Assembly: GCA_015709715.1 (NCBI GenBank)
Contig: CP054184.1
Location: 3,209,001-3,273,000 of the forward strand
Length of the DNA: 64,000 nucleotides
From: Nitrospira sp.
GTDB lineage: Bacteria > Nitrospirota > Nitrospiria > Nitrospirales > Nitrospiraceae
Reading direction: 5' to 3'
Below, piece after piece: positions 54,658 through 63,923 of the stretch. Under the pieces are notes generated by a model, which was not told the origin of the DNA, did no database searches, and worked only from the letters and a program-made list of their open reading frames with translations. Each line of letters opens with the position of its first letter. Within the stretch, counting starts at the first letter, position 1. The translations under genes were made by a program, and so were the position numbers.

Positions 54658-54873
54658 ATGCATGCCGTTCGCCAACATTCCGCCGTCCCTCGGTTACATC
54701 TGCACGCTTCAAAACTGTCCGTGCTGAGTCGTAGGGACCAAGCATCGTATGGATTTTGTCGGCAATGTCAGGATGAGATCCCAGTCTCTCGGCTCAGGGT
54801 CCAACCGCAAGCCGTGCTCTGTGCCGACTGTATCGAAGAGCGCCTTGAGCGCCTCTACGCCGATTCCCTGTAG
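54658..54873 (+). CDS. Short DksA/TraR-type C4 zinc finger protein
   Basis: The 71-residue protein has a clear ribosome binding site (CTGAGGAGGATCGCC). The second half is a DksA/TraR zinc finger (GFCRQCQDEIPVSRLRVQPQ, then AVLCADCIEERLERL), with a CxxC-x17-CxxC spacing and the EIPxxRL signature. The long coiled coil that carries the acidic tip in DksA is missing. It may resemble small TraR-like proteins that reach into the RNA polymerase secondary channel. The N-terminal 30 residues are His/Arg/Ser-rich. It lies next to, and convergent with, ppk1, which is also stress-related. Confidence 0.82.
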   Translation: MHAVRQHSAVPRLHLHASKLSVLSRRDQASYGFCRQCQDEIPVSRLRVQPQAVLCADCIEERLERLYADSL

Positions 54874-54935
54874 CCGATGAGTTCCTCAAACGAGCAGACG
54901 GCGGCGTTGCAGCAAGGAGACAAATGGGGGGATGA

Positions 54936-57074
54936 TCAGGTGGCAAATTGATTCAGCAGCCACTGTTGGGCGGAGCGCGGCTTTCTCCGGCCGGGAGTTT
55001 CCCGACGATAGGTGCCGCCGGCGTGCAACACCCAGGTGTGAGTGTTGTCTTCAAGATAAGGCTGCAGTCCTTCCTCGATGACCCGTCGTTTCAGCACGGG
55101 ATCCAAGATCGGAAAGGCGACCTCAATCCGACGGAAAAAATTACGATCCATCCAGTCGGCGCTGGAGAGCCAAACCTTCTCTTCGCCGTCGTTCAAAAAA
55201 TAGAAAATCCGGCTATGCTCGAGAAAGCGGCCGACGACCGAGCGGACGCGGATATGCTCCGAGAGACCGGGGATGTCGGGTCGCAAGGCGCAGGGGCCGC
55301 GCACGATGAGATCGATGGTCACTCCCGCCTGGGAAGCCTTGTAGAGGGCGCGGATGATCTGCGGCTCCAGCAGCGCGTTCATCTTCGCCATGATCCTGGC
55401 GGGTTTGCCCTTCTTGGCGCGATCGGTCTCGCGGGCGATCCACTTCAGCAAGGTGGAGTGAAGGGTGAAAGGGGCCTGGAGCAGGTGTTTCAGCCGCCCC
55501 GGCCGGCCGGGCGACGTGAGCTGCTGGAACATCGTACGGACGTCTCGGCCGATGGCCGGGTCGCAGGTGAGGAGGCCCAGATCGGTGTAGAGACGGGCAT
55601 TGCGTGCGTGATAGTTGCCCGTACCCAGGTGGGCGTAGTGGCGAAGGTGTCGATCTTCCCGACGCACGACGAGGCTCAGTTTGGCATGAGTTTTGTGCCC
55701 GACCACGCCGTACACCACGTGCGCCCCGGCTTCTTCCAAGTCATGAGCCAACTCGATATTCGCTTCCTCATCGAACCGGGCGCGCAATTCGATGACCACG
55801 GTCACTTCTTTTCCTCCGCGCGCAGCATCGACGAGTGATTGCACGATGGCGGAATCGGCGCCCGTGCGATAGAGCGTCTGTTTGATGGCGAGCACATGCG
55901 GATCGCCCGCGGCCTGGCGAAGAAATTCCGTGACCGGGGTGAATGATTGGAATGGGTGATGCAACAGGATATCGCCCTGTCGCATGGCCTCGAACCAGTC
56001 CGCCGTGTCGGTGAGCGAGCCTGGGATGCTCGGGGTGAAGGACTCGAACTTCAAGTCCGGGCGGTCGATCAAGTCCGGCACCGCCATCAGGCGATGCAGA
56101 TTGACCGGCCCGCGACATTGATACACGTCCTGCGGTCCGAGATGAAATTGTTCCCGCAGGAAATACACGAGGTCGAGTGGGCAATTGTCCGCGACTTCCA
56201 GGCGAACCTCGTCGCCGAAGCGACGATCCGGTAACTGTCCTTCCAATGCCAGCCGCAAGTCCTCCACGGCCTCTTCGTCGACGAAGAGGTTGCTGTTGCG
56301 CGTCACGCGAAATTGATAGCAGCCCGTGACCCGAAGACCCGGGAACAACTGATGAACGAAGGCGTGGATCACCGACGAAAGAAAGGCGAAATCGTGCGGC
56401 CAGGCGCTGTTGCGGGAGGGGAGGCGAATCACACGCGGGAGCGAACGAGGGACTTGCACGATGGCCGTGCCGTTCTGGCGGCCGAAGGCGTCCGTCCCCT
56501 CCAGCGTCACGAGGAAATTGAGGCTCTTATTGAGCAGCTTGGGAAAGGGGTGGGCAGGGTCCAATCCCACCGGGCTCAGCAGGGGCAGCAGCTCGCGCGA
56601 AAAGAAGCGGCGCATCCATCGAATGTGCGAAGCGGTCCATTCGGCACGTTTCAGAAATCGGATGCGCTGGTCGGCCAATTGCGGAATCAAGGAGTTGTTC
56701 AAGACGGTATATTGCTCTTCGACCAGCTGGTGCGCACTCGTGGCGATACGGCTTAGCAGCTCCGAGGGCGTGAGGCCGTCGACCCCCCGTTGCTCGGCTC
56801 CGTGCGTCACTTGTTCTCGCAAGCCTGCCACGCGGATTTCGAAGAACTCATCGAGATTGGAACTGACGATGCAAAGAAACTTCAGCCGCTCCAGCAAGGG
56901 CACCGTCTGATCCTTGGCCAACTCAAGGACGCGGCGGTTGAACTCCAGGAGGCTGAGTTCCCGATTAAGGTACCACTCGGGACGAAACAGGTCGGACGTG
57001 GGCGGGCGCTCCGCCGGCTTCAATCGGGCGTGAGAAGGAGAGAGCTGGTTCGAATCTGTGTGACGAGCCGACAT
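54936..57074 (-). CDS. ppk1: Polyphosphate kinase 1
   Basis: The 712-residue enzyme reversibly polymerises the ATP gamma-phosphate into polyphosphate. Seen: the N-terminal domain YLNRELSLLEFNRRVLE and FLCIVSSNLDEFFEIRVAGL, a middle domain with PHVLAIKQTLYRTGADS, the autophosphorylated His in GHKTHAKLSLVVRRED (His463), and the second active-site His in GRFLEHSRIFYFLNDGEE (His620) with LSSADWMDRNFFRRIEV. All are intact and the length is normal. It is the last gene of a probable minus-strand run ilvD, secreted protein, ppk1. No Pho box is evident. Confidence 0.95.
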   Translation of the reverse strand: MSARHTDSNQLSPSHARLKPAERPPTSDLFRPEWYLNRELSLLEFNRRVLELAKDQTVPLLERLKFLCIVSSNLDEFFEIRVAGLREQVTHGAEQRGVDGLTPSELLSRIATSAHQLVEEQYTVLNNSLIPQLADQRIRFLKRAEWTASHIRWMRRFFSRELLPLLSPVGLDPAHPFPKLLNKSLNFLVTLEGTDAFGRQNGTAIVQVPRSLPRVIRLPSRNSAWPHDFAFLSSVIHAFVHQLFPGLRVTGCYQFRVTRNSNLFVDEEAVEDLRLALEGQLPDRRFGDEVRLEVADNCPLDLVYFLREQFHLGPQDVYQCRGPVNLHRLMAVPDLIDRPDLKFESFTPSIPGSLTDTADWFEAMRQGDILLHHPFQSFTPVTEFLRQAAGDPHVLAIKQTLYRTGADSAIVQSLVDAARGGKEVTVVIELRARFDEEANIELAHDLEEAGAHVVYGVVGHKTHAKLSLVVRREDRHLRHYAHLGTGNYHARNARLYTDLGLLTCDPAIGRDVRTMFQQLTSPGRPGRLKHLLQAPFTLHSTLLKWIARETDRAKKGKPARIMAKMNALLEPQIIRALYKASQAGVTIDLIVRGPCALRPDIPGLSEHIRVRSVVGRFLEHSRIFYFLNDGEEKVWLSSADWMDRNFFRRIEVAFPILDPVLKRRVIEEGLQPYLEDNTHTWVLHAGGTYRRETPGRRKPRSAQQWLLNQFAT

Positions 57075-57136
57075 AACTCGGTGGAGGCAGTGTACTGCAA
57101 GCGGTTCAGGTGCGCGGTTAAGAAATAGTTAATTCT

Positions 57137-58081
57137 TCATTCGCCTCGATGGGGCTCCTGGCTTGCTGGTGGGGGTGAAAGGGCACAACCGATACGGGCT
57201 GTCGATACGACGAAGTTGTCCCAATAGCGCTGCTGCACCTGGCTGAAGGGGACCGAGGTCCAGTACTGTTCCAGATAAACCGCATTGATGCCGTAGTCGT
57301 CGTAGGCGCCGATCCAATTCAGCCCGGTCCGTTGTGCCTCCAGCCGATCGTCCACCCAGAATTCCAGGACGCCGTCGTCCGCGTCGCGACTGTTCAGCTT
57401 CATGTGGACCTCGATGCACAACCACCGGCCGAGATGGCTCGCGTCGAAGAGGGCTGTTCGGCTGCCGTCAGCCCCCAGCCAACGAAGGCGGGGAAAGTCG
57501 TTATACGTCGTGGTTTTCAGCCGGCCGAATTCGTCCGTTCCGGACGCAGGGTCGAGGTACAACCGGTCAGGGTCCGAATCAGGGCGGGCACCGCTCCACA
57601 GATGGCCGATGGCCGCCTGTGCGAAGCGGTCGGTGGATAGAATCGTGGCCCTCGTGAGCTTGTCGGCTCCGCCTCCGACCCATCCCGGTTGCAGGCGTAG
57701 ATCGAATCTCCAATAGATCTCGCGGTAGCGAGCGGTTCCGGCATCGACCGGTCTGATGTAAGGACTAGGCGTCTTCCCGAAGGCGAGATGGAGAAACCCG
57801 CCGTGCGGGTCGCCGGGCAAGTATTCGGCGCGCATCCCCATCGAGTGGGCTACGCCGATTCCCGCCTCGCGAACGAACCGGCCATGCCGCTGGTCGTATT
57901 CGAAATACTGCGAGAGACGGTCCCGTTCGAAATCGTCGCACCACAACCACTCGGGATGGCGGCGTTGCCAGTCTACGCAGGGTTCCTGCTCGACCGCGGA
58001 GGCCCACTGGCGATCGTCCAGGCCTGATGCCGTCAGGACGAGCATCGCGACAACGAGACTCCAGCGCAACCGGACTCGCAT
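57137..58081 (-). CDS. Secreted beta-sandwich (polysaccharide-lyase/lectin-like) protein
   Basis: The 314-residue protein has a signal peptide (VVAMLVLTASG). Strand-rich sequence with many aromatic residues follows: WCDDFERDRLSQYFEYDQRH, YREIYWRFDLRLQPGW, CIEVHMKLNSRDADDGVLEF and the C-terminal YWDNFVVSTARIGC. This matches concanavalin-A-like jelly rolls of the polysaccharide lyase 14/20 and lectin kind. No catalytic residues can be assigned. The start lies two bases after the ilvD stop, so it is co-transcribed. Confidence 0.72.
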   Translation of the reverse strand: MRVRLRWSLVVAMLVLTASGLDDRQWASAVEQEPCVDWQRRHPEWLWCDDFERDRLSQYFEYDQRHGRFVREAGIGVAHSMGMRAEYLPGDPHGGFLHLAFGKTPSPYIRPVDAGTARYREIYWRFDLRLQPGWVGGGADKLTRATILSTDRFAQAAIGHLWSGARPDSDPDRLYLDPASGTDEFGRLKTTTYNDFPRLRWLGADGSRTALFDASHLGRWLCIEVHMKLNSRDADDGVLEFWVDDRLEAQRTGLNWIGAYDDYGINAVYLEQYWTSVPFSQVQQRYWDNFVVSTARIGCALSPPPASQEPHRGE

Positions 58082-58083
58082 GC

Positions 58084-59757
58084 TCAGGTGGTCACGGCGC
58101 CTTCCGAGGCGCTGGACACGTGGCGGGCGTACTTGCCCATCACCCCGGACTGATATCGGGGTGCGGGATGCTTCACCTTCTTCAGCCTCGATGCCAGGTC
58201 CTTTTGGGACAGCTCCACATCCAACCGGCGCTTCGCAATGTCGAAGGTGATGATGTCTCCCGTCTTCACTGCGCCGATGGGACCGCCCTTGACGGCTTCA
58301 GGCGAGACGTGCCCCGCCATCAATCCGTGGGTGGCGCCTGAGAAGCGCCCGTCGGTGAGGAGCGCGACCGAATCTCCCAACCCCGCGCCGACGATGGCGG
58401 CAGTGACCCCCAACATCTCGCGCATGCCGGGCCCGCCGGATGGGCCTTCATACCGGATGACGACCACATCACCGGCCTTGATCTTCCCCGACTGCACGGC
58501 GGCGAACGCGTCTTCCTCACGGTTGTACACTTTGGCCGGTCCGCGGAAGTGCATGATGGAGTGCCCTGCCACCTTCACGACACAACCTTCCGGTGCCAGG
58601 TTGCCCTTGAGAATCACCAACCCGCCCGTCGGCTTGATCGGGTTGCCCAGAGGACGCAGCACCTGCTGCCCCGGTTGTTCCTTGGCCGCCGCGGCTTCTT
58701 CGCCGATGGTCCGTCCCGACACCGTGGGCTGGTCCGGATGGAGGAGCTTGGCGTCGAGCAGACGCTTCGCCACCAGTGTCGTGCCGCCGGCGGTAAAGAG
58801 GTCCGCGGCCGTAAAGCGCCCGCCCGGTTTCAGATCGGCCAGCAGCGGCACCTTGCGGTTGATCTTGTCGAAATCGTCGATGGTCAAGCGGACGCCCATC
58901 TCCCGCGCCACAGCCAAGAGATGCAGGACGGCGTTCGTCGATCCACCGGTCGTGGCCACAGCCGCGATGGCGTTTTCGATCGAACGACGAGTGATGATCT
59001 GTTTGGGCCGCAAGTCCTTCTTCAGCAGGTCCATGACGAGCTTGCCGCACTCGAAGGCCACGTCGTCTTTTTGCTGGTCCATGGCAGGGACCCCGTTACG
59101 TCCCATGGGGGAGATGCCCAAAAACTCGAAGGCGATCGCCATTGTGTTGGCAGTGAACTGGCCGCCGCAGGCTCCGGGGCCCGGACAGGCATGGTCTTCC
59201 AGATCCTTCAACTCGGCGTTCGTCATCTTGCCGGAGGCATGTTTGCCGACCGCCTCGAACACGTCTTGAATCGTCACATCGTGGCCCTGGAACTGGCCCG
59301 GCATGATGGACCCGCCGTAGAGCATCAACGAGGGCAAGTTGAGACGGCAGAGGCCCATGACGGTGCCGGGGATGGTCTTGTCGCACCCGGAGAGGGCGAC
59401 GACGCCGTCGAATAGGTGCCCACGTGCGACCAACTCGACCGAGTCAGCGATGACCTCACGGCTGATCAAAGAGGCCTTCATGCCTTCCGTGCCCATGGAA
59501 ATGCCGTCGGAGACGGCGATGGTGTTGTACTCGATGGGCGTCCCGCCTGCGGCGCGGATCCCCGCCTTGACACGCTCGGACAGCCGACGCAGGTGGTAAT
59601 TGCAGGGCATCACCTCGATCCAGGTGTTGGCGACGCCGATCAAGGGACGCTCGAGGTCCGCGTCGGTGAATCCGACGGCCTTGAGCATGGCACGGGCCGG
59701 GGCCCGTCCGGGGCCGTCGAGAAGGGTATGGCTTTTCTGGCGTGGGTCGATGGTCAT
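58084..59757 (-). CDS. ilvD: Dihydroxy-acid dehydratase
   Basis: The 557-residue enzyme of valine, leucine and isoleucine synthesis dehydrates 2,3-dihydroxy acids using an Fe-S cluster. Cluster-ligand motifs are present: [25 protein letters not shown] and [17 protein letters not shown]. Also seen are [20 protein letters not shown] and [20 protein letters not shown] near the C-terminus. Length and motifs are typical and no defects are visible. GGAGCGTCC precedes the start. Confidence 0.96.
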   Translation of the reverse strand: MTIDPRQKSHTLLDGPGRAPARAMLKAVGFTDADLERPLIGVANTWIEVMPCNYHLRRLSERVKAGIRAAGGTPIEYNTIAVSDGISMGTEGMKASLISREVIADSVELVARGHLFDGVVALSGCDKTIPGTVMGLCRLNLPSLMLYGGSIMPGQFQGHDVTIQDVFEAVGKHASGKMTNAELKDLEDHACPGPGACGGQFTANTMAIAFEFLGISPMGRNGVPAMDQQKDDVAFECGKLVMDLLKKDLRPKQIITRRSIENAIAAVATTGGSTNAVLHLLAVAREMGVRLTIDDFDKINRKVPLLADLKPGGRFTAADLFTAGGTTLVAKRLLDAKLLHPDQPTVSGRTIGEEAAAAKEQPGQQVLRPLGNPIKPTGGLVILKGNLAPEGCVVKVAGHSIMHFRGPAKVYNREEDAFAAVQSGKIKAGDVVVIRYEGPSGGPGMREMLGVTAAIVGAGLGDSVALLTDGRFSGATHGLMAGHVSPEAVKGGPIGAVKTGDIITFDIAKRRLDVELSQKDLASRLKKVKHPAPRYQSGVMGKYARHVSSASEGAVTT

Positions 59758-59920
59758 GGACGCTCCTTCATTTTCTGGGACTGCGGCCTCCGTTCAGCAA
59801 GTCGCAAACTTTCGCATAGATGGGCGCGGGGGGTCAATCGGGCGGCGCAAGTCCATGTTGGCTGGCGGGCGGAAATGGGACCGGTTGTTCGGATGAGATA
59901 AAGGAGGAAGGGGAGGGAAC

Positions 59921-59951
59921 GGCCGGGCTGGTCTTGAAGGCCGGCCCGGCC
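59921..59951 (-). terminator. GC-rich hairpin after the PepSY gene
   Basis: On the minus strand GGCCGGGC (59951-59944) pairs with GCCCGGCC (59928-59921) around a 15-nt loop, starting seven bases after the PepSY stop. A pyrimidine-rich stretch follows, without a solid U run. It may terminate transcription of the PepSY/Spy-like unit ahead of ilvD. Confidence 0.45.
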
Positions 59952-59958
59952 GCCGGAA

Positions 59959-60318
59959 CTAGTGCTTCTCTTTCTTGTCTTTCTTCTCGTGTTTTTCGTG
60001 TTTGGCTTCCACGTCGATGACCTCGCCGGTGCCGGCGTCGATATGCACCTCCATCATCTTGCCGTCCGCTCCGAGGACTTCCACTTCCCACACCGTTTTA
60101 TCGTGTTTCTTTTCGAGCTCGGCTTCGACAGCCGTGCCGGGCGCCTTGTCCAGCGCAGTCTTGATCGCCTGGTCGATGGTGATCTTTGCGTCCTTGACCA
60201 AATCTGCGACATCGCACTTTTCGTCCTTGCCTTTATGCCCCTTGTCGCTCCAGGCCGGAGTGGTGACGAGGCAGAGAGCGCCGACGAGCAGTGCGCCGAT
60301 TGCGAACGACTTCATCAT
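59959..60318 (-). CDS. Periplasmic PepSY-domain protein
   Basis: The protein has 119 residues from the ATG at 60318, preceded by CGGAGGGATAAC. An in-frame extension upstream has no support. A signal peptide (FAIGALLVGALCLVTTPAWS) leads to one PepSY-type domain (DAKITIDQAIKTALDKAPGT, then WEVEVLGADGKMMEVHIDAG and TGEVIDVEAKHEKH). The tail is His/Lys/Glu-rich and may bind metal. PepSY domains often modulate proteases or sense metals. The same strand carries the Spy-like gene 34 bp upstream. Confidence 0.85.
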   Translation of the reverse strand: MMKSFAIGALLVGALCLVTTPAWSDKGHKGKDEKCDVADLVKDAKITIDQAIKTALDKAPGTAVEAELEKKHDKTVWEVEVLGADGKMMEVHIDAGTGEVIDVEAKHEKHEKKDKKEKH

Positions 60319-60352
60319 GTTATCCCTCCGTTCAAGGTCCAGTGTGCGCATA

Positions 60353-60946
60353 TTATTGGGCCGTTCCCTGACCATGGGGATTCGCTCCATGGGGGTTGCT
60401 GCCATGCGGGTTCTTGCCGTGGGGAGCGCCCATGCCCTTGTGTTGCTGCATCATCTTGTCGTGTTCAGCCTGCTCCTTGGCGCGTTGCTCGGCAGTCAGA
60501 ATGGACAGCGCATCCCGCCGGGTCTTGATCGACAGGGTCCTGAGCCCCACCTGCACCTCGGCACTTTGCTTGAGCTTGCTCTCGATCGCGCCGATGTCGG
60601 ACTTTTCGTCTTCCGCCAGCGCCTTGATCTCCCGCTCCGCCACTTGGATGTCGGCTTCCATCTTGATGCGGCTCTTATCCAGATTGAGTTGGAGATTCTT
60701 GAGTTTCGCCACCTGATCGGCGCTCAACCCGATGTCCTTTTCATGTTTCAGGAGGTGGCGAATGAGGTGGCCGGCGCCGCCGTGCATCATCATTTCCATC
60801 ATCGCCGCACCCATGCCGTGCCGATCTTTTTCGTAGCTCCCGCCGTGTCCGCCGTAGCCCCCACCCGAATTCGCCCAGGCAGGCGTGATCGTCAAGGCGC
60901 AGGCGATGGCTGAGGCTGTGGCAAAGGTAAAGAGTTTCGTCGTCAT
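60353..60946 (-). CDS. Spy/CpxP-like periplasmic protein (LTXXQ family)
   Basis: The protein has 197 residues. A signal peptide ends at ITPAWA, then comes a Gly/His/Met-rich segment (GMGAAMMEMMMHGGAGH). A long helical region carries the LTXXQ-type motifs DIGLSADQVAKLKNLQLNLD and ALSILTAEQRAKEQAEHD. The C-terminus repeats NPHG/SNPHG units. Family members buffer envelope stress and bind metals, and the His/Met-rich ends suggest copper or nickel contact. A very strong ribosome binding site (AAGGAGGAAGGA) precedes the start. Confidence 0.85.
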   Translation of the reverse strand: MTTKLFTFATASAIACALTITPAWANSGGGYGGHGGSYEKDRHGMGAAMMEMMMHGGAGHLIRHLLKHEKDIGLSADQVAKLKNLQLNLDKSRIKMEADIQVAEREIKALAEDEKSDIGAIESKLKQSAEVQVGLRTLSIKTRRDALSILTAEQRAKEQAEHDKMMQQHKGMGAPHGKNPHGSNPHGANPHGQGTAQ

Positions 60947-60969
60947 TCCTTCCTCCTTCGTTAAGTCGA

Positions 60970-61617
60970 TTACGGCCCGATCAATCCGCGTAACAGTCCT
61001 TGCTCACCGGTCAGACCGTTCATCATGAACTGAACGGCCAGCGCCGCAAGCAACAAACCCATGAGTCGAGAGATGATTTTATCTGCGATGGGGTTGAGCC
61101 ACTTCGCTCCGCGAGCACCGATCGCTAATATACTGTAACTCGCGATTCCGACGAGTACAAGGCATCCCAGCAATACCGCGCGCAACGCCAGTGTCCGAGC
61201 TTGCGTCTCCAAGAGAATGACCGTGGAGATGGCCGCCGGACCCGCCAACATCGGCACGGCGAGCGGCGCGATCGCGATGTCGTCCTTGCCGGTGCCTGCT
61301 TCCGTTTCCGCGGGAGTCGCCTGCACCGTGGACCGTTGCGCGCGCAACATATCCAACGCCACGAGCAACAGGATGAGTCCGCCGGCGATCTGCACCGCCG
61401 GCAGCGTGATGCCCAGAAGTTTGAAGATGGTCTGGCCGAACAGGGCGAAGACGGTCAGGATTCCGGCGGCGACGAAACAGGCCATGCGGGCGGTGCGCAG
61501 CCGTTGTGCCACGGAATCCCTCGGCGTCATTGCCAAAAATGCGGGCACGACGGCGATGGGATCGACGATGACGAAGAGCGAACTGAACGCGAAGAGCGCG
61601 TATTCCAAGAGATTCAT
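60970..61617 (-). CDS. MarC/UPF0056 family integral membrane protein
   Basis: The 215-residue protein has six predicted membrane helices: LLEYALFAFSSLFVIVDPIA, ACFVAAGILTVFALFGQTIF, GGLILLLVALDMLRA and three more after AIAPLAVPMLAGPAAISTVI. The VDPIAVVPAFLAMT and LAVPMLAGPAAIS motifs are the family's two half-repeats. Its transport substrate is not established. It is in line with dnaJ-like and Spy-like genes on the same strand. Confidence 0.9.
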   Translation of the reverse strand: MNLLEYALFAFSSLFVIVDPIAVVPAFLAMTPRDSVAQRLRTARMACFVAAGILTVFALFGQTIFKLLGITLPAVQIAGGLILLLVALDMLRAQRSTVQATPAETEAGTGKDDIAIAPLAVPMLAGPAAISTVILLETQARTLALRAVLLGCLVLVGIASYSILAIGARGAKWLNPIADKIISRLMGLLLAALAVQFMMNGLTGEQGLLRGLIGP

Positions 61618-61641
61618 AGGAGGGAGATCTCCGACGGGCGC

Positions 61642-62667
61642 TTAGGAGGCACCGCGCCGCGAGGCCGCGAGGAGTTCGGCCCGTGGGTCGCCATGGGGGC
61701 CACGGCCCAGTTGTTCAAAGAGCGCGCGCTCCTGCTCGGACAGGGTGGCGGGCATGACGATCTTCAATTTGAGAAAGAGGTCGCCATGGGCGCCGCTGCC
61801 GGTGGGCAACCCCTTCCCCTTGAGGCGCAGTTTGCTGTCTGCTTTGCTGCCGGGCGGGATCTTCACCTTGACCGGCTCCGTGAGGGTCGGCGCCATCACT
61901 TCGGCGCCGAGTGCGGCTTCCCACGGCCAGACGGGCAGAGTCACCTGCACGTCGGAGCCTTTCTGGCGGAAGACCCCGTTCGATTCGATATGGACGCGCA
62001 GATACAGATCGCCGGGCTTGCCGCCGTTGATACCGGGATTGCCCTTGCCGGCCAGCCGGACACGGGTTTCGTTCTCTACCCCCGCGGGAATGCGCACCTC
62101 GATGGTGCGGACCTCGGTTTGGATGCCGGAGCCGCCGCATACGACGCAGGGACGCCCGCGAACGATGGCGCTGCCGCCACAGGCTTTGCAGGCGATGCGT
62201 TCAGTGAGATCGATGCGCCTGGTGACCCCGTGGAGCACATCGCGCATGCTCAGGGTCACATCGGTTTCCAGGTCTTCGCCGTCGACGGCAAAGCCGGTCG
62301 CACTCCCGCTTCGGCCCCGCCCTCCGAAAAACGTCTCGAAGATGTCGCCGAAATCGCCGCTGAATCCTCCGGCACCTCCGCGACCCGGCTGAGGGCCGGC
62401 TTGCTGACGAGCCTTTTCATAGGCTTCGGCCTGTTCCCAATTGGGGCCGTACTGGTCGTATTTCTTGCGCTTCTCGGGGTCCGAGAGGACTTCGTGCGCT
62501 TCGTTCAGTTCCTTGAACTTTTTCTCCATCTCGGTCTTCTTGGTGCCGGTGTGAAGGTCGGGATGGAGTTCTCGCGCACGCCGCCGGAAGGCCTTCTTGA
62601 TGTCGTCGGCCGAGGCGCTCCGTGGGACGCCGAGAATATCGTAATACCCGCGTTGAGTGGTGGCCAT
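61642..62667 (-). CDS. DnaJ-type chaperone with single reduced zinc centre
   Basis: The 341-residue co-chaperone of DnaK has a J domain (about 7-72) with HPD in ELHPDLHTG, a Gly-rich linker ([20 protein letters not shown]), then substrate-binding barrels ending near 310 ([20 protein letters not shown]). Between them the canonical four CxxCxGxG repeats are reduced to two CxxCGG units (CKACGG and CVVCGG), enough for one zinc. It is thus intermediate between DnaJ, with two zinc sites, and CbpA, with none. A weak promoter (TTGACT-16-TATCTA, 62830-62803 minus) may lie upstream. Confidence 0.9.
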   Translation of the reverse strand: MATTQRGYYDILGVPRSASADDIKKAFRRRARELHPDLHTGTKKTEMEKKFKELNEAHEVLSDPEKRKKYDQYGPNWEQAEAYEKARQQAGPQPGRGGAGGFSGDFGDIFETFFGGRGRSGSATGFAVDGEDLETDVTLSMRDVLHGVTRRIDLTERIACKACGGSAIVRGRPCVVCGGSGIQTEVRTIEVRIPAGVENETRVRLAGKGNPGINGGKPGDLYLRVHIESNGVFRQKGSDVQVTLPVWPWEAALGAEVMAPTLTEPVKVKIPPGSKADSKLRLKGKGLPTGSGAHGDLFLKLKIVMPATLSEQERALFEQLGRGPHGDPRAELLAASRRGAS

Positions 62668-62826
62668 GCGTCAAGGGCCGGGATGGTCGACTCCCGGTGG
62701 GTCGTTCAAGAGTGCAATCCTTTCGGGAGCTTACGGGGTCTCCGGGTGCATTGCAAGCCGGCGCACCGTTTTTCTCGCGAGACCGCCGAGCCTCCTCACT
62801 TTTAGATAAGATAGCCACCCTTCCAG

Positions 62827-63921
62827 TCAAGAGGGCAACGCGGTGGACGCATCGAGTCGCCGGTCGTCCACGAAGAGGTGCAGCTTGTCCTGCGGGAGAT
62901 AGATGGTGAGAGAGTGGTTCTGCTGCACGGGACCGCCACGCACCGATCGCACGACGAATCGCGAGTCGCCGACGCGACAGTGGATCAAGAGTTCGGCTCC
63001 GAGATTTTCGATCAACTCGACGGCGACCTCAACGGGCAGGGCACCGGGTTGGGGCGTGAGGAGAATGTCTTCGGGGCGGATACCGAGCGTGATCGAGTTC
63101 AGCGAGGGCTGTTGCTCCATGAGGAACGGAATCGGCAGCGTCAGGTCTCCGTTCTGAAACTGCAGTCGGTCGCCTCGCGTCGTGACTTGGCCAGACCAAA
63201 GGTTCATCCCCGGCGTGCCGATGAAGGCTGCCACAAAAGGATCCGCCGGAGCGCGATACAAGTCGTCGGGTGCAGCCTCCTGGCGAATGCGGCCGCCTTC
63301 CAACAGCACGATACGATCTCCCAACGTCATGGCCTCCACCTGGTCGTGCGTCACGTAGATCATGGTAGCCCGCAAGCGTTGTTGCAGGCTCTTGAGTTCG
63401 ATCCGCATGGTGGTGCGGAGCTGAGCATCCAGGTTGGACAGCGGTTCGTCGAAGAGGAATAGTTTCGGCTTCCGAACGATGGCGCGACCCATGGCCACCC
63501 GTTGGCGTTGACCGCCGGACAGGTCCTTCGGCTTGCGATTCAGGAGCGACTGAATATCGAGCAGCTGCGCCGCTTCGGCGATGCGTGCTTCGATGTCGGG
63601 ACGCGGCAACCGTCGGATGGTCAGGGCGAAGGCCAGGTTCTCGCGTACTGTGAGGTGCGGGTAGAGGGCGTATTGCTGGAAGACCATGGCGATATCGCGC
63701 GCGGCAGGTTCGAGGTGGTCGACCGCCACTCCTCCGATCAACACCTGTCCCGAGGTCTGCGGTTCGAGGCCGGCGATGATGCGCAGGAGCGTCGATTTCC
63801 CGCAACCCGACGGGCCTAGGAGAATGGTGAAGCTGCCGTCCGGCACGCACAGCGAGATGTCGCGTAGGATTGTCTGCTTCCGAAACGTTTTGGACAGATT
63901 GCGCAGTTCCAGATCGGCCAT
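62827..63921 (-). CDS. Sugar-type ABC transporter ATP-binding protein (UgpC/MalK-like)
   Basis: The protein has 364 residues. The start at 63921 is six bases after GAAGGG. ATG 63927 overlaps the permease stop (ATGA) but sits directly on the ribosome binding site. The nucleotide-binding domain has Walker A (LLGPSGCGKSTLLRIIAGLE), signature LSGGQRQRVAMGRAIV, Walker B LFLFDEPLSNLDAQLR and a switch His in YVTHDQVEAMTLGDR. The C-terminal regulatory beta domain (TOBE/MalK type) includes ITLGIRPEDILL. It powers import of a carbohydrate or glycerol-3-phosphate-like solute. The solute is not predictable here. Confidence 0.93.
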   Translation of the reverse strand: MADLELRNLSKTFRKQTILRDISLCVPDGSFTILLGPSGCGKSTLLRIIAGLEPQTSGQVLIGGVAVDHLEPAARDIAMVFQQYALYPHLTVRENLAFALTIRRLPRPDIEARIAEAAQLLDIQSLLNRKPKDLSGGQRQRVAMGRAIVRKPKLFLFDEPLSNLDAQLRTTMRIELKSLQQRLRATMIYVTHDQVEAMTLGDRIVLLEGGRIRQEAAPDDLYRAPADPFVAAFIGTPGMNLWSGQVTTRGDRLQFQNGDLTLPIPFLMEQQPSLNSITLGIRPEDILLTPQPGALPVEVAVELIENLGAELLIHCRVGDSRFVVRSVRGGPVQQNHSLTIYLPQDKLHLFVDDRRLDASTALPS

Positions 63922-63923
63922 GG

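Noticed and set aside
57045-57062. GGTTCGAATC string resembling a tRNA T-loop
   Set aside because: It lies in the ppk1 N-terminal coding region and no cloverleaf can be drawn around it.
58238-59269. 343-codon plus-strand open frame
   Set aside because: It is antisense to ilvD, which has all its Fe-S and catalytic motifs.
61201-62805. 534-codon plus-strand open frame
   Set aside because: It runs across the MarC and DnaJ genes in antisense, and both have clear motifs on the minus strand.
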